Below are positions 37,461 through 46,670 of a stretch of DNA of 64,000 nt, in pieces (position 1 is the stretch's first letter; each line of letters opens with the position of its first letter). This DNA comes from Enterobacter sp. C2 (GTDB taxonomy: Bacteria > Pseudomonadota > Gammaproteobacteria > Enterobacterales > Enterobacteriaceae). Made by a program: the position numbers and the translations under genes. The notes below the pieces were generated by a model. It made no database searches. It was given only the letters and a program-made list of their open reading frames with translations, and was not told the DNA's origin. The DNA lies in contig NZ_CP082269.1 of assembly GCF_019880405.1 (NCBI RefSeq), positions 2,480,001 through 2,544,000 of the forward strand, given 5' to 3'.

Positions 37461-40065
37461 AGCGCGCATTAAAACAAAACGTCGAATTTCGCCTTTCTGG
37501 CTGCTACCTGTTATCGCATTAATGATTGCTGGCTGGCTCTTGTGGAGCAGCTATGAGGATCGCGGTAACACCATCACCATCGATTTCGTCTCGGCTGACG
37601 GCATTGTGGCCGGGCGTACGCCGGTGCGCTACCAGGGCGTTGAGGTGGGTACCGTGCAGGACATCCGCCTGAGCGAAAATCTCAATAAAATTGAGGTGAA
37701 GGCCAGTATCAAAGCGGATATGAAGGATGCCCTGCGTAACGATACTCAGTTCTGGCTGGTAACGCCAAAAGCGTCGCTGGCGGGGATCTCCGGACTGGAT
37801 GCGCTGGTCGGCGGGAACTATATCGGCATGATGCCCGGCAAGGGCGAGCCGCAGGATCACTTTACGGCTCTTGATACCCAGCCGAAGTATCGTCTCAGCA
37901 ACGGCGAGCTGATGATCCATCTCCACGCCCCCGATCTCGGCTCGTTGAGCAGCGGCTCGCTGGTCTATTTCCGCAAAATTCCCGTCGGGCGCGTCTACGA
38001 CTACTCGATCAATGCCAACAAGCAGGGCGTCACCATTGACGTGCTGATTGAGCGCCGCTTCACCAGCCTGGTAAAAAAAGGCAGCCGCTTCTGGAACGTC
38101 TCTGGCGTGAAGGCGGACGTCGGCCTGAGCGGGGCGAAGGTAGAGCTGGAGAGCCTTGCCTCGCTGGTCAACGGTGCCATTGCTTTTGACTCCCCGGAAG
38201 CATCAAAACCGGCAGAGAGCGATGACGAGTTCGGCTTGTATAAAGATCTGGCCCACAGCCAGCGCGGGGTGATCGTGAAACTCGCCCTGCCCGGTGGCGA
38301 GGGGCTGAAAGCTGGCTCTACCCCGCTGATGTACCAGGGGCTGGAGGTCGGTGAGCTGACCAAGCTCGATCTTAACCCCGGCGGCGCGGTGAGCGGAGAG
38401 ATGACCGTTGACCCCAGCGTGGTTAATCTCCTGCGCGCCAATACGCGCATTGAGATGCGCAGCCCCAAGCTCTCTTTAGACAATGCCAGCGTGAGTTCGC
38501 TGCTTACCGGCACCACCCTTGAACTGGTCCCGGGGGAAGGCGAGCCGCGAGACAATTTTGTCGTGTTACCCGCAGACAAAACCCTGCTTCAGGAGCCGGG
38601 CGTGGTGACGCTAACCCTGACCGCCCCGGAGAGCTACGGCATTGACGCAGGTCAGCCCATCGTGCTGCACGGGGTACGGATAGGCCAGGTACTGGAGCGC
38701 AATCTGTCTGCGAAAGGCGTCTCCTTTGCCGTGGCTATCGATCCCCAGTACCGTGAACTGGTGCAGGGCGACAGCAAGTTTGTGGTTAACAGCCGGGTTG
38801 ATGTCAAAGTAGGCCTGGACGGCATAGAGTTCCTTGCCGCCAGCGCCAACGAGTGGATCAGCGGCGGGATCCGCATCCTACCGGGAACCAAAGGCGAGAT
38901 AAAATCTACCTATCCGCTGTTCGCAAACGTCGATAAGGCGATAGAAAACAGCCTCAGCGACCTGCCGACTACTACCCTGACCCTGACCGCCGAGAAGCTA
39001 CCGGACGTGCAGGCCGGTTCGGTGGTGCTCTATCGTAAGTTTGAGGTAGGTGAGGTCATCAACGTCCGTCCACGCGCTAATGCGTTTGATATTCAGCTGC
39101 ACGTTAAGCCGGAGTATCAGTCCCTGCTGACACCTAACAGCGTCTTCTGGGCTGAAGGTGGCGCGAAAGTGCAGCTTAACGGCAGCGGGCTAACGGTGCA
39201 GGCTTCCCCGCTTGCCAGAGCCATCAAGGGTGCGGTGAGCTTTGATAACCTTAACGGTGCCAACGCCTCTACTCGCAAAGGCGACAAGCGGATCCTCTTC
39301 CCGTCAGAAACTGCGGCGCGTGCCGTGGGCGGACAGATCAAACTCCACGCTTTTGATGCAGGCAAGCTTGCCCCTGGCATGCCGATCAAATACCTGGGCA
39401 TTGATATCGGCCAGGTGCAGGATCTGGAGCTGATTACCGAGCGTAACGAAGTGCAGGCCACCGCCGTGCTCTATCCAGAGTATGTGAACACCTTTGCCCG
39501 CAGCGGTACGCGCTTCTCGGTGATTACGCCGCAGATCTCAGCGGCCGGGGTTGAGCATCTTGATACTATTCTGCAACCCTATATCAACGTTGAGCCGGGC
39601 CGGGGCGGTACTGCCCGCCGGGAGTTTGAACTGCAGGAAGCCACCATCGCTGACTCACGCTATGTCGACGGCCTGAGCATTGTGGTTGAGGCCCCTGAAG
39701 CGGGCGGGCTGAACATCGGTACGCCGGTGCTGTTCCGCGGCATTGAGGTGGGCACGGTGACCGGCCTGACCCTGGGCACGCTCTCGGACCGGGTCATGGT
39801 TGGCCTGCGCATCAGCAAGCGCTTCGAGCACCTGGTGCGTAACAACTCGGTGTTCTGGCTGGCATCAGGTTACTCGCTGGACTTCGGTCTGGTGGGCGGC
39901 GTGGTGAAAACCGGCACCTTTAACCAGTTCATCCGCGGCGGCATTGCGTTCGCAACCCCACCGGGGACCCCGCTGGCACCGAAGGCGCAAACCGGCAAAC
40001 ACTTCCTGCTGCAGGATAGCGAGCCGAAAGAGTGGCGCACCTGGGGCACTGCCCTGCCACGCTAA
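37429..40065 (+). CDS. letB: MCE-domain lipid transport protein LetB
   Basis: 878-residue protein (877 in E. coli) with one N-terminal transmembrane helix (about 21-41) and seven MCE domains that stack into a periplasm-spanning tunnel carrying phospholipids between membranes. The repeated signature V-R-Y-Q-G-V-E-V-G and its variants recur: [76 protein letters not shown], plus [13 protein letters not shown]. The ATG at 37429 lies inside letA. A terminator follows. Confidence 0.96.
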   Translation: MSQETPASPTEARIKTKRRISPFWLLPVIALMIAGWLLWSSYEDRGNTITIDFVSADGIVAGRTPVRYQGVEVGTVQDIRLSENLNKIEVKASIKADMKDALRNDTQFWLVTPKASLAGISGLDALVGGNYIGMMPGKGEPQDHFTALDTQPKYRLSNGELMIHLHAPDLGSLSSGSLVYFRKIPVGRVYDYSINANKQGVTIDVLIERRFTSLVKKGSRFWNVSGVKADVGLSGAKVELESLASLVNGAIAFDSPEASKPAESDDEFGLYKDLAHSQRGVIVKLALPGGEGLKAGSTPLMYQGLEVGELTKLDLNPGGAVSGEMTVDPSVVNLLRANTRIEMRSPKLSLDNASVSSLLTGTTLELVPGEGEPRDNFVVLPADKTLLQEPGVVTLTLTAPESYGIDAGQPIVLHGVRIGQVLERNLSAKGVSFAVAIDPQYRELVQGDSKFVVNSRVDVKVGLDGIEFLAASANEWISGGIRILPGTKGEIKSTYPLFANVDKAIENSLSDLPTTTLTLTAEKLPDVQAGSVVLYRKFEVGEVINVRPRANAFDIQLHVKPEYQSLLTPNSVFWAEGGAKVQLNGSGLTVQASPLARAIKGAVSFDNLNGANASTRKGDKRILFPSETAARAVGGQIKLHAFDAGKLAPGMPIKYLGIDIGQVQDLELITERNEVQATAVLYPEYVNTFARSGTRFSVITPQISAAGVEHLDTILQPYINVEPGRGGTARREFELQEATIADSRYVDGLSIVVEAPEAGGLNIGTPVLFRGIEVGTVTGLTLGTLSDRVMVGLRISKRFEHLVRNNSVFWLASGYSLDFGLVGGVVKTGTFNQFIRGGIAFATPPGTPLAPKAQTGKHFLLQDSEPKEWRTWGTALPR

Positions 40066-40071
40066 CCCCCT

Positions 40072-40104
40072 GCTCCGGCGCGCCTGCTGCGCCGGAGCGT
40101 TTTA
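40072..40104 (+). terminator. Terminator after letAB
   Basis: 10-bp stem GCTCCGGCGC/GCGCCGGAGC (40072-40081 with 40089-40098), 7-nt loop, then GTTTTATG. Confidence 0.8.
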
Positions 40105-40146
40105 TGCTACACTGCGCCCCCTGATTTGTTGCTGGTGGTGTAATTC

Positions 40147-41586
40147 GTGGCTCATAACGCTGTCTATCTTCCTGAAGAATTTCTTGCGCAGATGCGTCTG
40201 GCTATGCCGACGCATCTCTCCTTCGATGACTTTATTGCCGCCTGCCAGCGTCCGCTGCGCCGCAGCATTCGGGTCAACACGCTTAAAATCTCCGTGGCAG
40301 CGTTTCTGGATCTGGTCGCCCCCTATGGCTGGCAACTGACGCCGGTTCCGTGGTGCGAAGAGGGATTCTGGATCGAGCGTGAAGATGAAGAGGCGCTGCC
40401 GCTTGGCAGCACCGCCGAGCACCTCAGCGGACTGTTTTACATTCAGGAAGCCAGCTCAATGCTGCCGGTTAGCGCCCTCTTCGCCGACGGCAACCAGCCT
40501 CAGCGAGTAATGGACGTTGCCGCCGCGCCCGGGTCAAAAACCACCCAGATCGCCGCGCGGATGGATAACACCGGGGCGATCCTCGCCAATGAATTCTCCG
40601 CCAGCCGGGTGAAAGTTCTGCATGCCAATATCAGCCGCTGTGGGATCCGCAACGTGGCTCTGACCCACTTCGATGGTCGGGTATTCGGCGCGGCGCTGCC
40701 CGAAACCTTTGACGCTATCCTGCTGGACGCGCCCTGCTCCGGTGAAGGCGTGGTGCGTAAAGACCCCGATGCCTTGAAAAACTGGTCCGTTGCCAGCAAT
40801 CTGGAGATCGCCGATACCCAGCGGGAGCTGATTGACAGCGCCTTTCACGCTCTGCGCCCCGGCGGGACGCTGATCTACTCAACCTGCACCTTAAATCGGG
40901 ATGAGAACGAAGCGATTTGTCACTGGCTCAAGGCCCGCTACTCCGATGCGGTTGAGTTCTTGCCGCTGGGGGATCTGTTTGCCGATGCCACGCAGGCGTT
41001 GACCCCCGACGGCTTCCTGCACGTCTTCCCACAAATTTTCGATTGTGAAGGGTTCTTTGTGGCCCGACTGCGTAAAACGGCCTCGGTCGAGCCGCTGCCT
41101 GCGCCCGGCTATAAGATGGGTAAATTCCCTTTCTCGCCCGTTAAAGGCCGGGAGAGCGCCCAGATAATTCAGGCGGCAGCAGCCTCCGGGCTGCATTGGG
41201 ACGACACATTACGCCTTTGGCAGCGTGATAAAGAGCTGTGGCTCTTCCCAGAGCAGATCGAAGCGTTGATCGGAAAAGTCCGCTTCTCGCGCATCGGCAT
41301 TAAGCTCGCCGAGACACATAACAAAGGCTACCGCTGGCAGCATGAGGCGGTGATTGCCCTTGCCGGAACCGATAATCCGCTGGCCTTTGAGCTAGACCCT
41401 GCTGAAGCAGAAGAGTGGTATCGCGGCCGGGATATCTACCCGCAGGCGGCAATCGCGCATGACGAGGTGATTGTAACGTTCCAGGGGCAGCCCCTTGGTC
41501 TGGCAAAAAAAGTCGGCTCGCGCCTTAAGAACAGCTACCCTCGGGAGCTGGTTCGCGACGGTCGTCTGTTTGGTAGCAAAGCGTAA
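40147..41586 (+). CDS. rsmF: 16S rRNA (cytosine1407-C5)-methyltransferase RsmF
   Basis: 479-residue m5C methyltransferase of the NOP2/NSUN family acting on C1407 of 16S rRNA, identical in length to E. coli RsmF. It starts with GTG at 40147. SAM site [18 protein letters not shown]; the two functional cysteines are in [13 protein letters not shown] and [12 protein letters not shown]. The C-terminal PUA-like RNA-binding region follows ([20 protein letters not shown]). Confidence 0.97.
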   Translation: MAHNAVYLPEEFLAQMRLAMPTHLSFDDFIAACQRPLRRSIRVNTLKISVAAFLDLVAPYGWQLTPVPWCEEGFWIEREDEEALPLGSTAEHLSGLFYIQEASSMLPVSALFADGNQPQRVMDVAAAPGSKTTQIAARMDNTGAILANEFSASRVKVLHANISRCGIRNVALTHFDGRVFGAALPETFDAILLDAPCSGEGVVRKDPDALKNWSVASNLEIADTQRELIDSAFHALRPGGTLIYSTCTLNRDENEAICHWLKARYSDAVEFLPLGDLFADATQALTPDGFLHVFPQIFDCEGFFVARLRKTASVEPLPAPGYKMGKFPFSPVKGRESAQIIQAAAASGLHWDDTLRLWQRDKELWLFPEQIEALIGKVRFSRIGIKLAETHNKGYRWQHEAVIALAGTDNPLAFELDPAEAEEWYRGRDIYPQAAIAHDEVIVTFQGQPLGLAKKVGSRLKNSYPRELVRDGRLFGSKA

Positions 41587-41699
41587 GTCCGGAAAAAAAG
41601 CGCACTTTTTGACTGGCGGGATAGGTCATGTTGTACCAGGCTGAAAAATAGGGTGACTGTACTGGTCGTACCACATTTCGCAGATCAATGGAGAGCATT

Positions 41700-41939
41700 A
41701 TGACGAAAACTACCGTGCGCATTGGCCAATTTGAGATAGATGATGCTGAGCTGCAAGGCAATGAGCCAGGAGAGCGGACGTTACGCATTCCATGCAGCTC
41801 CGATCCCGATTTATGTATGCAGCTTGATGCCTGGGACGCTGATACCAGCATTCCGGCGCTGCTCAACGGCGAACAGTCCGTGCTGTACCGTGAACATTAC
41901 GATCAACAAACCGATACCTGGATTATGCGCCTCGGCTGA
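41700..41939 (+). CDS. yebV: YebV family protein
   Basis: 79-residue protein matching E. coli YebV (DUF1480): VRIGQFEIDDAEL..., CSSDPDLCMQLDAWDADTSIPALLNG, shown in part. I use the ATG at 41700, four codons inside a longer frame, because GGAGAG lies 4-9 bp ahead. The function is unknown. In E. coli it belongs to the RpoS-dependent genes. Confidence 0.92.
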   Translation: MTKTTVRIGQFEIDDAELQGNEPGERTLRIPCSSDPDLCMQLDAWDADTSIPALLNGEQSVLYREHYDQQTDTWIMRLG

Positions 41940-41948
41940 TATCCGTTG

Positions 41949-41974
41949 AACCCGCCGCCCGGCGGGTTATTTAT
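41949..41974 (+). terminator. Probable terminator after yebV
   Basis: Stem AACCCGCC/GGCGGGTT (41949-41956 with 41961-41968), loop GCCC, short A/T-rich tail ATTTATG. Confidence 0.55.
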
Positions 41975-42069
41975 GCATACCCTGCCCAGCCAGTTATTTA
42001 CGCCTGGAATTTCCTCTCTTTACCTTCATCCCCTACACTTAACCTAAGCGGTACGGAAGTGAGGATGGA

Positions 42070-42261
42070 ATGGTCGCGCTGGTTCTCTTTATTTGCTACC
42101 TGGATGGTGGCTGCGATGACATCGTTATCGATGTATACAATACCGAACAGCAGTGCCTGGTCTCTATGGAGGAGCAGCGCATCCGTCACGGCGGCTGCTA
42201 TCCGGTAGAGGACTTTGTCGACGGCTTCTGGCGACCGGCTCAGGAGTTTAGCGATTTTTAA
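42070..42261 (+). CDS. yebW: YebW family protein
   Basis: 63-residue protein, the same length as E. coli YebW, recognised by ALVLFICYLDGGCDD, YNTEQQCL and the C-terminal DGFWRPAQEF. The function is unknown. It marks the last conserved gene before the variable spot ahead of SdsR/RyeA; in E. coli pphA follows here. Confidence 0.9.
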   Translation: MVALVLFICYLDGGCDDIVIDVYNTEQQCLVSMEEQRIRHGGCYPVEDFVDGFWRPAQEFSDF

Positions 42262-42315
42262 TAGGGCAAAGCTGGGTGATGCGCCCAGTACTCTCTTTCA
42301 CATAGACGGGGCTGA

Positions 42316-42567
42316 TTAGCTTTCTGCACCTTTGCGTGAATAGAACTTATAAAAATCGAAGTCCATGATAAACATCGTTATCCTATTGATTATTAACTTA
42401 TGTAGAGTGATTGCCACCGTAAGAGATAAGCTGAAAATTATTGCCGAGAAAGCCAGCGTAATCTGAACGGCGATATAGTAGAGTACATGGGTGTAGTCTC
42501 TCTGCTTGCGCATGTCCGGATAGCATTTTAGTACAAACGTCACCTTATGGGCCGTAGCGGGCGTCAT
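42316..42567 (-). CDS. Hypothetical small membrane protein
   Basis: An 83-residue frame from ATG 42567 (MTPATAHKVTFVLKCY). One long hydrophobic stretch (about 29-54, YYIAVQITLAFSAIIFSLSLTV in part) is followed by a second, weaker one, then a charged tail FYKFYSRKGAES. I do not recognise it. The ATG lacks a clear Shine-Dalgarno, and a TTG four codons upstream is another possible start. The region is visibly richer in A/T than the backbone, which fits acquired DNA. It is divergent from the acyltransferase gene, 60 bp away. Confidence 0.4.
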   Translation of the reverse strand: MTPATAHKVTFVLKCYPDMRKQRDYTHVLYYIAVQITLAFSAIIFSLSLTVAITLHKLIINRITMFIMDFDFYKFYSRKGAES

Positions 42568-42627
42568 GATTTTGAGCAATAATGCGTGCTTTCACCTTTG
42601 CCCCGACATGATAAGGAAGCAGGTTGC

Positions 42628-43635
42628 ATGCTGCGCTCGCCAGTTCGTCGTCCTGAAATTGATAATATAAAAGGCTTGCTTATTGTTTTAACGGTGCTGG
42701 CACATTCCATGGAGCTAGTACCTCCCCAGCCGCAGCTGATGCATTTTTATAATTTCATCTATATCTTCCATATGCCAGCCTTTCTTTTTTTATCGGGCTA
42801 TCTGTCCCGTGGCGGAACGGAGTTTAACGCCACAAAAGTGGTGACCCAGCTATTTATTCCTTTTCTTCTTTTTAACGGCGTATACGAAATCGCCTGGTTT
42901 TTACAAACCGGTGCGGCATCGAAATATCTTATCAACTTCGCGCCCTGCTGGATCCTGTGGTTTGTTTTTAGCCTGATGTGTCTGCGCCTGCTCTCGCCGA
43001 TAATGATAGCCTTCAAAGGATCGTTGGCGCTGGCCGTGGCCATCGGGGTTATCTCATCCCTCTTTGTCTATAACGGTTTTGTGCTTAGTCTGTCACGCAC
43101 GTTGGTGTTTTTGCCCTACTATATCGCTGGCTGCCTCGTCTGGCGCTATACGGCCGGAGAGCTACCGCTGAAACTTCCCGGCTTCGCCCTTCCTACTGCT
43201 GTGCTATTCCTTGGCTTTTGCTTTTATATCGCTCCCAGCCTGAATATTGTGGCCCTCTACGGCAATGCACCGCTGGCTGGCACAGGTATGCCACCAGATG
43301 AGATCATCGCTATTCGCCTTGGATACTATGTTTTAAGCTCGCTTGCAGTTATCACTGTATGTATCGTCGCGGCTCGCTTTAACTGGCTACGTAAGCTCGG
43401 AGAAAATGCGCTTTATATCTATTTATGGCACGGACTACTGCTCAAATTTGTCATCAGCAATGATCTATCCTGGCTGAGCAATTCAGTGCCGCTGCTCTTG
43501 ATTGAGCTGCTTGCTATGGCAGTTATCATCACCCTGCTTTTTTCCCGTCAGGTTGTGGCTCGCTTTACGCGCGCGTTGTTTGATAAGCTTCAGCAAATGC
43601 TGCTAAAAAAACACACCAGTGAAAATGCAGGCTAA
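42628..43635 (+). CDS. Acyltransferase 3 family membrane protein
   Basis: 335-residue polytopic protein of the acyltransferase-3 family (as in OafA or fucose 4-O-acetylase-like enzymes), which O-acylates cell-surface sugars. About ten hydrophobic helices; the family start RRPEIDNIKGLLIVLTVLAHS carries the usual D-x-x-K/R-G-x-x-I and conserved His (in part DNIKGLLIVLTVLAHS), with FIYIFHMPAFLFLSGY next and LGENALYIYLWHG near the end. The ATG at 42628 has AAGGAAG and AGG ahead. It is more A/T-rich than its neighbours (TTA, ATA, TTT codons are common). It has no counterpart here in E. coli and the substrate is unknown. Confidence 0.82.
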   Translation: MLRSPVRRPEIDNIKGLLIVLTVLAHSMELVPPQPQLMHFYNFIYIFHMPAFLFLSGYLSRGGTEFNATKVVTQLFIPFLLFNGVYEIAWFLQTGAASKYLINFAPCWILWFVFSLMCLRLLSPIMIAFKGSLALAVAIGVISSLFVYNGFVLSLSRTLVFLPYYIAGCLVWRYTAGELPLKLPGFALPTAVLFLGFCFYIAPSLNIVALYGNAPLAGTGMPPDEIIAIRLGYYVLSSLAVITVCIVAARFNWLRKLGENALYIYLWHGLLLKFVISNDLSWLSNSVPLLLIELLAMAVIITLLFSRQVVARFTRALFDKLQQMLLKKHTSENAG

Positions 43636-43775
43636 CAAAAAATGTACTAATGCCTCAAAAATCCCTGGACGCCCGTAGGGCCGAGTATGTTATGGTTTGA
43701 CCTGAATACAGAGAATTGATGAAATTTTCGCGGCGTTTAGTTGGGAGACTAAAAAGGCTGAGTATTCAAAAAGAT

Positions 43776-43879
43776 AAAAAAAGACCGAATACGATTCCTG
43801 TATTCGGTCCAGGGAAATGGCTCTTGGGAGAGAGCCGTGCGCTAAAAGTTGGCATTAATGCAGGCTAAATACGCCTGGC
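43776..43879 (-). ncRNA. sdsR: SdsR (RyeB) small RNA
   Basis: About 104 nt on the minus strand, almost identical to the E. coli RpoS-dependent sRNA SdsR. Its conserved core reads TTTAGCCTGCATTAATGCC, then a CGGCTCTCTCCCAAGAGCC hairpin, and it ends in the terminator stem GACCGAATAC/GTATTCGGTC with seven T (43776-43782). A -10 of the RpoS type (CTATTCT, 43886-43892) lies just upstream. It is an Hfq-binding regulator of ompD, mutS and other mRNAs in relatives. Confidence 0.93.
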
Positions 43880-43966
43880 ACTTTAAGAATAGATGACAGC
43901 GCCAGCTTTTCCAGTCCACACTCTCTGTGGCAGGAAAAAAGAGTGATTGTCACGGCCGTAAACAAA

Positions 43967-44003
43967 AAAACCGCAACGCTTCGTTAATGAAGCCTGCGGT
44001 TTT
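43967..44003. terminator. Bidirectional terminator between RyeA and yebY
   Basis: AAAACCGCA/TGCGGTTTT (43967-43975 with 43995-44003), extended by an inner stem GCTTC/GAAGC, with A-run and T-run on the two flanks. It ends yebY on the minus strand and could end RyeA on the plus strand. Confidence 0.85.
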
Positions 44004-44024
44004 TTGTTATGAATCACGCCGACA

Positions 44025-44363
44025 TTAGCAGAGCGTTTCGGCACGCTCGATAAATGGGGCAAGGCTCATCTTTTCCCCAGGCTTAGCGGGATCGTCAACC
44101 TGAATAGTGGAGATGGGCTGGCCGCTGTTCTCGCCTTTGGCGACCTGCTGCTCCGCAGCATCGTTGAGCGGATACTGCACCAGCGTGCTGGGGTTGATAG
44201 CAAACAGCGCATGGCCGGGACGGCAGGTGAGCATCACCTCTTCGCGGTTAAACGCCCATTTATCTTTACCTACATCTAAGCGGCTTACGGTGATCACCTG
44301 CGGTGCGGCCAGCGCACTAACCGAACAGGTGAGTAACAGAAGAGTGAGAATACTTTTTTTCAT
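44025..44363 (-). CDS. yebY: YebY family periplasmic protein (DUF2511)
   Basis: 112-residue protein with a cleavable signal peptide ([19 protein letters not shown], cleavage after ALA). Two cysteines remain in the mature part (VMLTCRPG and ETLC at the very end) and could form a disulfide. It is the last gene of the copC-copD-yebY unit, which suggests a copper-related role, reported for E. coli but not evident from motifs. Confidence 0.92.
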   Translation of the reverse strand: MKKSILTLLLLTCSVSALAAPQVITVSRLDVGKDKWAFNREEVMLTCRPGHALFAINPSTLVQYPLNDAAEQQVAKGENSGQPISTIQVDDPAKPGEKMSLAPFIERAETLC

Positions 44364-44378
44364 TTTTTCGCCAGTTAT

Positions 44379-45242
44379 TCAAAAAGGTTCAAGTGTCGCA
44401 AACACACTGACCGTTGCCAGCACCACAATGCCGAGAACCACTTCAGCTTGCGTCATCCGGATAAACGCCGCGCGCGCCTGAGCTTCCTGCACACGAAAAC
44501 GCGGCACCAGCACATAGCGGTTTATCAGGGCAATCATCACCATCAGCAGCACCAGCGCGCATTTGACCAGCAGCAGCTGGCCATATGAACTGTGCCATGA
44601 CAGCACCACGCCCTGAATAAGAAGCGCATTGATGATGCCGGAGAGTAAAACCCCTGCGACCGCCAGATGTCCGTAACGGGAGAAGCGCATCAGGCTATTT
44701 ATTGCCGCCAGGCGACTGGGCGTTTTTACCCGCTGCATACAATACAGCACCGGCAGCAGACCGCCAAACCAGGCGGCGGCACACAGAAGATGAACAGCAT
44801 AATTAAGCCGGGTAAACACCCCGGTCGCCCCCTCATGCATCGCTGCATGGCCGGTATTCGCCAGCAGCAGCAGTTGGGCGGTCACCAGCAGTAGCACCCG
44901 CCCCTGCTGATACATAAAGCCCAGCAGCAATGCTGCCAGCGCGAGAATAATCTGCCACAGCCAGACGCTACCAAATTGCGTTTCGCTTACCGCCAGCCAG
45001 ATATCTGGCTGCCAAACGTCGTGCCAACCGCTGCCCATCATACCGCCCTGCACGGCAAACATCAGCAGCGCACTGAAAAACGCCAGCGCCAGCGCGCCAC
45101 GCTGCATAGGCATAAAACGGCGCTGGAGCGCGGGGCGGATCGTCGGGTCGGCAAGCCAGTGTGCAAACGCGGTGCTGCCAAATACCAGCATCAGGGTCAG
45201 AAAGTGGATAAACCGCAGGCCAACGTAGCAAAGCGCGAGCAT
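44379..45242 (-). CDS. copD: Copper homeostasis membrane protein CopD (YebZ)
   Basis: 287-residue inner-membrane protein of the CopD family with eight predicted hydrophobic helices and membrane histidines (FIHFLTLMLVFGS, NTGHAAMHEG, LNYAVHLLCAAAWFGGLLP, HSSYGQLLLVK). It starts 1 bp after the copC stop. Thought to carry copper from periplasmic CopC into the cytoplasm; in E. coli this role is inferred. Confidence 0.93.
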   Translation of the reverse strand: MLALCYVGLRFIHFLTLMLVFGSTAFAHWLADPTIRPALQRRFMPMQRGALALAFFSALLMFAVQGGMMGSGWHDVWQPDIWLAVSETQFGSVWLWQIILALAALLLGFMYQQGRVLLLVTAQLLLLANTGHAAMHEGATGVFTRLNYAVHLLCAAAWFGGLLPVLYCMQRVKTPSRLAAINSLMRFSRYGHLAVAGVLLSGIINALLIQGVVLSWHSSYGQLLLVKCALVLLMVMIALINRYVLVPRFRVQEAQARAAFIRMTQAEVVLGIVVLATVSVFATLEPF

Positions 45243-45243
45243 A

Positions 45244-45618
45244 TTACTTCACGCTAAACCGGTAGCTGCCCTGGGTTTTATGTCCGTCAACGGAGACAAC
45301 GTGCCACTCTACGGTATACTCACCGGGCGTGAGCGCCTGTTCAATAGGCGCAATCAGCTGCGTTTTATCGTTGTCGTTACGCTTTACCGCGCCGATTTTT
45401 ACCGTCTGCTGCTGCGAGCCAGTTACCTTTACGCCGCTGAACTTGGGTTCAATGCCCTCGGAAAAATTGAGGGTCAGCGCCTGGGGAGCCGCAGTGACGC
45501 TCGCATCGGCGGCTGGATACTGATGTTTCAGGTGAGCATGCGCGAAAACTGCAGGCGAGGCAGCGAGAGAGGCCAACAGCAGTAGCGTGCGGCAGGAAGA
45601 CTTAGCGGTAAAACCCAT
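45244..45618 (-). CDS. copC: Copper resistance protein CopC (YobA)
   Basis: 124-residue periplasmic copper-binding protein. The signal peptide ends at AFA, leaving mature His1 (residue 27) of the HAHLKHQYP start; His1 with Asp111 and His113 (SVDGHK) makes the classic Cu(II) brace site. The methionine-rich Cu(I) site of Pseudomonas CopC is lacking. First gene of copC-copD-yebY. Confidence 0.95.
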   Translation of the reverse strand: MGFTAKSSCRTLLLLASLAASPAVFAHAHLKHQYPAADASVTAAPQALTLNFSEGIEPKFSGVKVTGSQQQTVKIGAVKRNDNDKTQLIAPIEQALTPGEYTVEWHVVSVDGHKTQGSYRFSVK

Positions 45619-45752
45619 CGTTCTATTCCCTTTTGTTATGTCTATAGGACAAAGAATAACTCTGTATAATGGTGCAGTCGAGTCTGTACCGATACGGACT
45701 TGCCTTTCTGCAGCAGGCTTAGTACTTTTGCGCCGTTAAACCGGGAGGACCT

Positions 45753-45983
45753 ATGAAAACCAATCTTGCACTTCTGCCTCAGGATGAGATGGACAAAGTT
45801 AACGTTGACCTGGCGGCCGCTGGCGTGGCCTTTAAAGAGCGCTACAATATGCCGGTTATCGCAGAGGTGGTGGAGCGCGAACAGCCCGCTCACCTGCGCG
45901 ACTGGTTTCGCGAGCGGTTAATTGCTCATCGCCTGGCATCCGTGTCGCTTTCACGCCTGCCCTACGAACCTAAAATCAAATAA
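45753..45983 (+). CDS. holE: DNA polymerase III subunit theta
   Basis: 76-residue subunit that binds and stabilises the epsilon proofreading subunit. [19 protein letters not shown] and [19 protein letters not shown] are near-identical to E. coli. GGGAGG lies before the ATG. The E. coli neighbour yobB is absent; exoX begins 24 bp further on. Confidence 0.97.
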   Translation: MKTNLALLPQDEMDKVNVDLAAAGVAFKERYNMPVIAEVVEREQPAHLRDWFRERLIAHRLASVSLSRLPYEPKIK

Positions 45984-46007
45984 TCGCCCCGGTAGCTGGA
46001 GAAGAGG

Positions 46008-46670
46008 ATGTTACGCGTAATCGATACTGAAACCTGTGGCCTGCAGGGCGGCATCGTTGAAATTGCTTCGGTGGATGTCATCGACGGTCAGATTGTGAAC
46101 CCGATGAGCCACCTTGTGCGTCCGGATCGCCCTATCAGCCATCAGGCGATGGCCATCCACCGCATCACCGAAGAGATGGTCGCCGGTCAGCCGTGGATCG
46201 AAGAGATACTGCCCCACTACCTGGGCAGCAGCTGGTACGTGGCGCACAACGCCAGTTTCGACCGCCGAGTGCTGCCGGAGATGCCCGGAGAGTGGATTTG
46301 CACCATGAAGCTGGCCCGTCGCCTGTGGCCGGGGATCCAGTACAGCAACATGGCGCTCTACAAGTCGCGTAAGCTGAACGTACAGACGCCGCCCGGACTG
46401 CATCATCACCGAGCGCTGTATGATTGCTATATCACCGCCGCGCTGCTGATTGACATCATGGAAACCTCAGGCTGGACGCCGGATCAAATGGCGACGATTA
46501 CCGGTCGCCCTGCCCTGATGACGACCTTTACCTTTGGCAAATATCGCGGCAAAGCGGTATCCGAGATCGCCGACCGCGATCCGGGCTACCTGCGCTGGCT
46601 GTACAACAACCTGGAGCGCATGAGTCCCGAACTGCGGCTGACGTTAAAGCACTATCTCGACGAAAACTAG
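46008..46670 (+). CDS. exoX: Exodeoxyribonuclease X
   Basis: 220-residue DEDDh-family 3'-5' DNA exonuclease used in mismatch repair and UV recovery. Exo I IDTETCGL (Asp6, Glu8), Exo [12 protein letters not shown], Exo [19 protein letters not shown] with the catalytic His. The C-terminal [20 protein letters not shown] module is present. Stop overlaps convergent ptrB by 4 bp. Confidence 0.96.
   Translation: MLRVIDTETCGLQGGIVEIASVDVIDGQIVNPMSHLVRPDRPISHQAMAIHRITEEMVAGQPWIEEILPHYLGSSWYVAHNASFDRRVLPEMPGEWICTMKLARRLWPGIQYSNMALYKSRKLNVQTPPGLHHHRALYDCYITAALLIDIMETSGWTPDQMATITGRPALMTTFTFGKYRGKAVSEIADRDPGYLRWLYNNLERMSPELRLTLKHYLDEN

Larger units (their letters stand above)
43690..44005 (+). ncRNA. ryeA: RyeA (SraC), antisense partner of SdsR (extent approximate)
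   Basis: In E. coli a plus-strand RNA of about 250 nt fully covers SdsR and is cleaved with it by RNase III. The SdsR sequence is preserved here, so RyeA should exist on the opposite strand. The 5' end is not resolved; the 3' end may be the terminator at 43967-44003. Coordinates are only a bracket. Confidence 0.45.
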
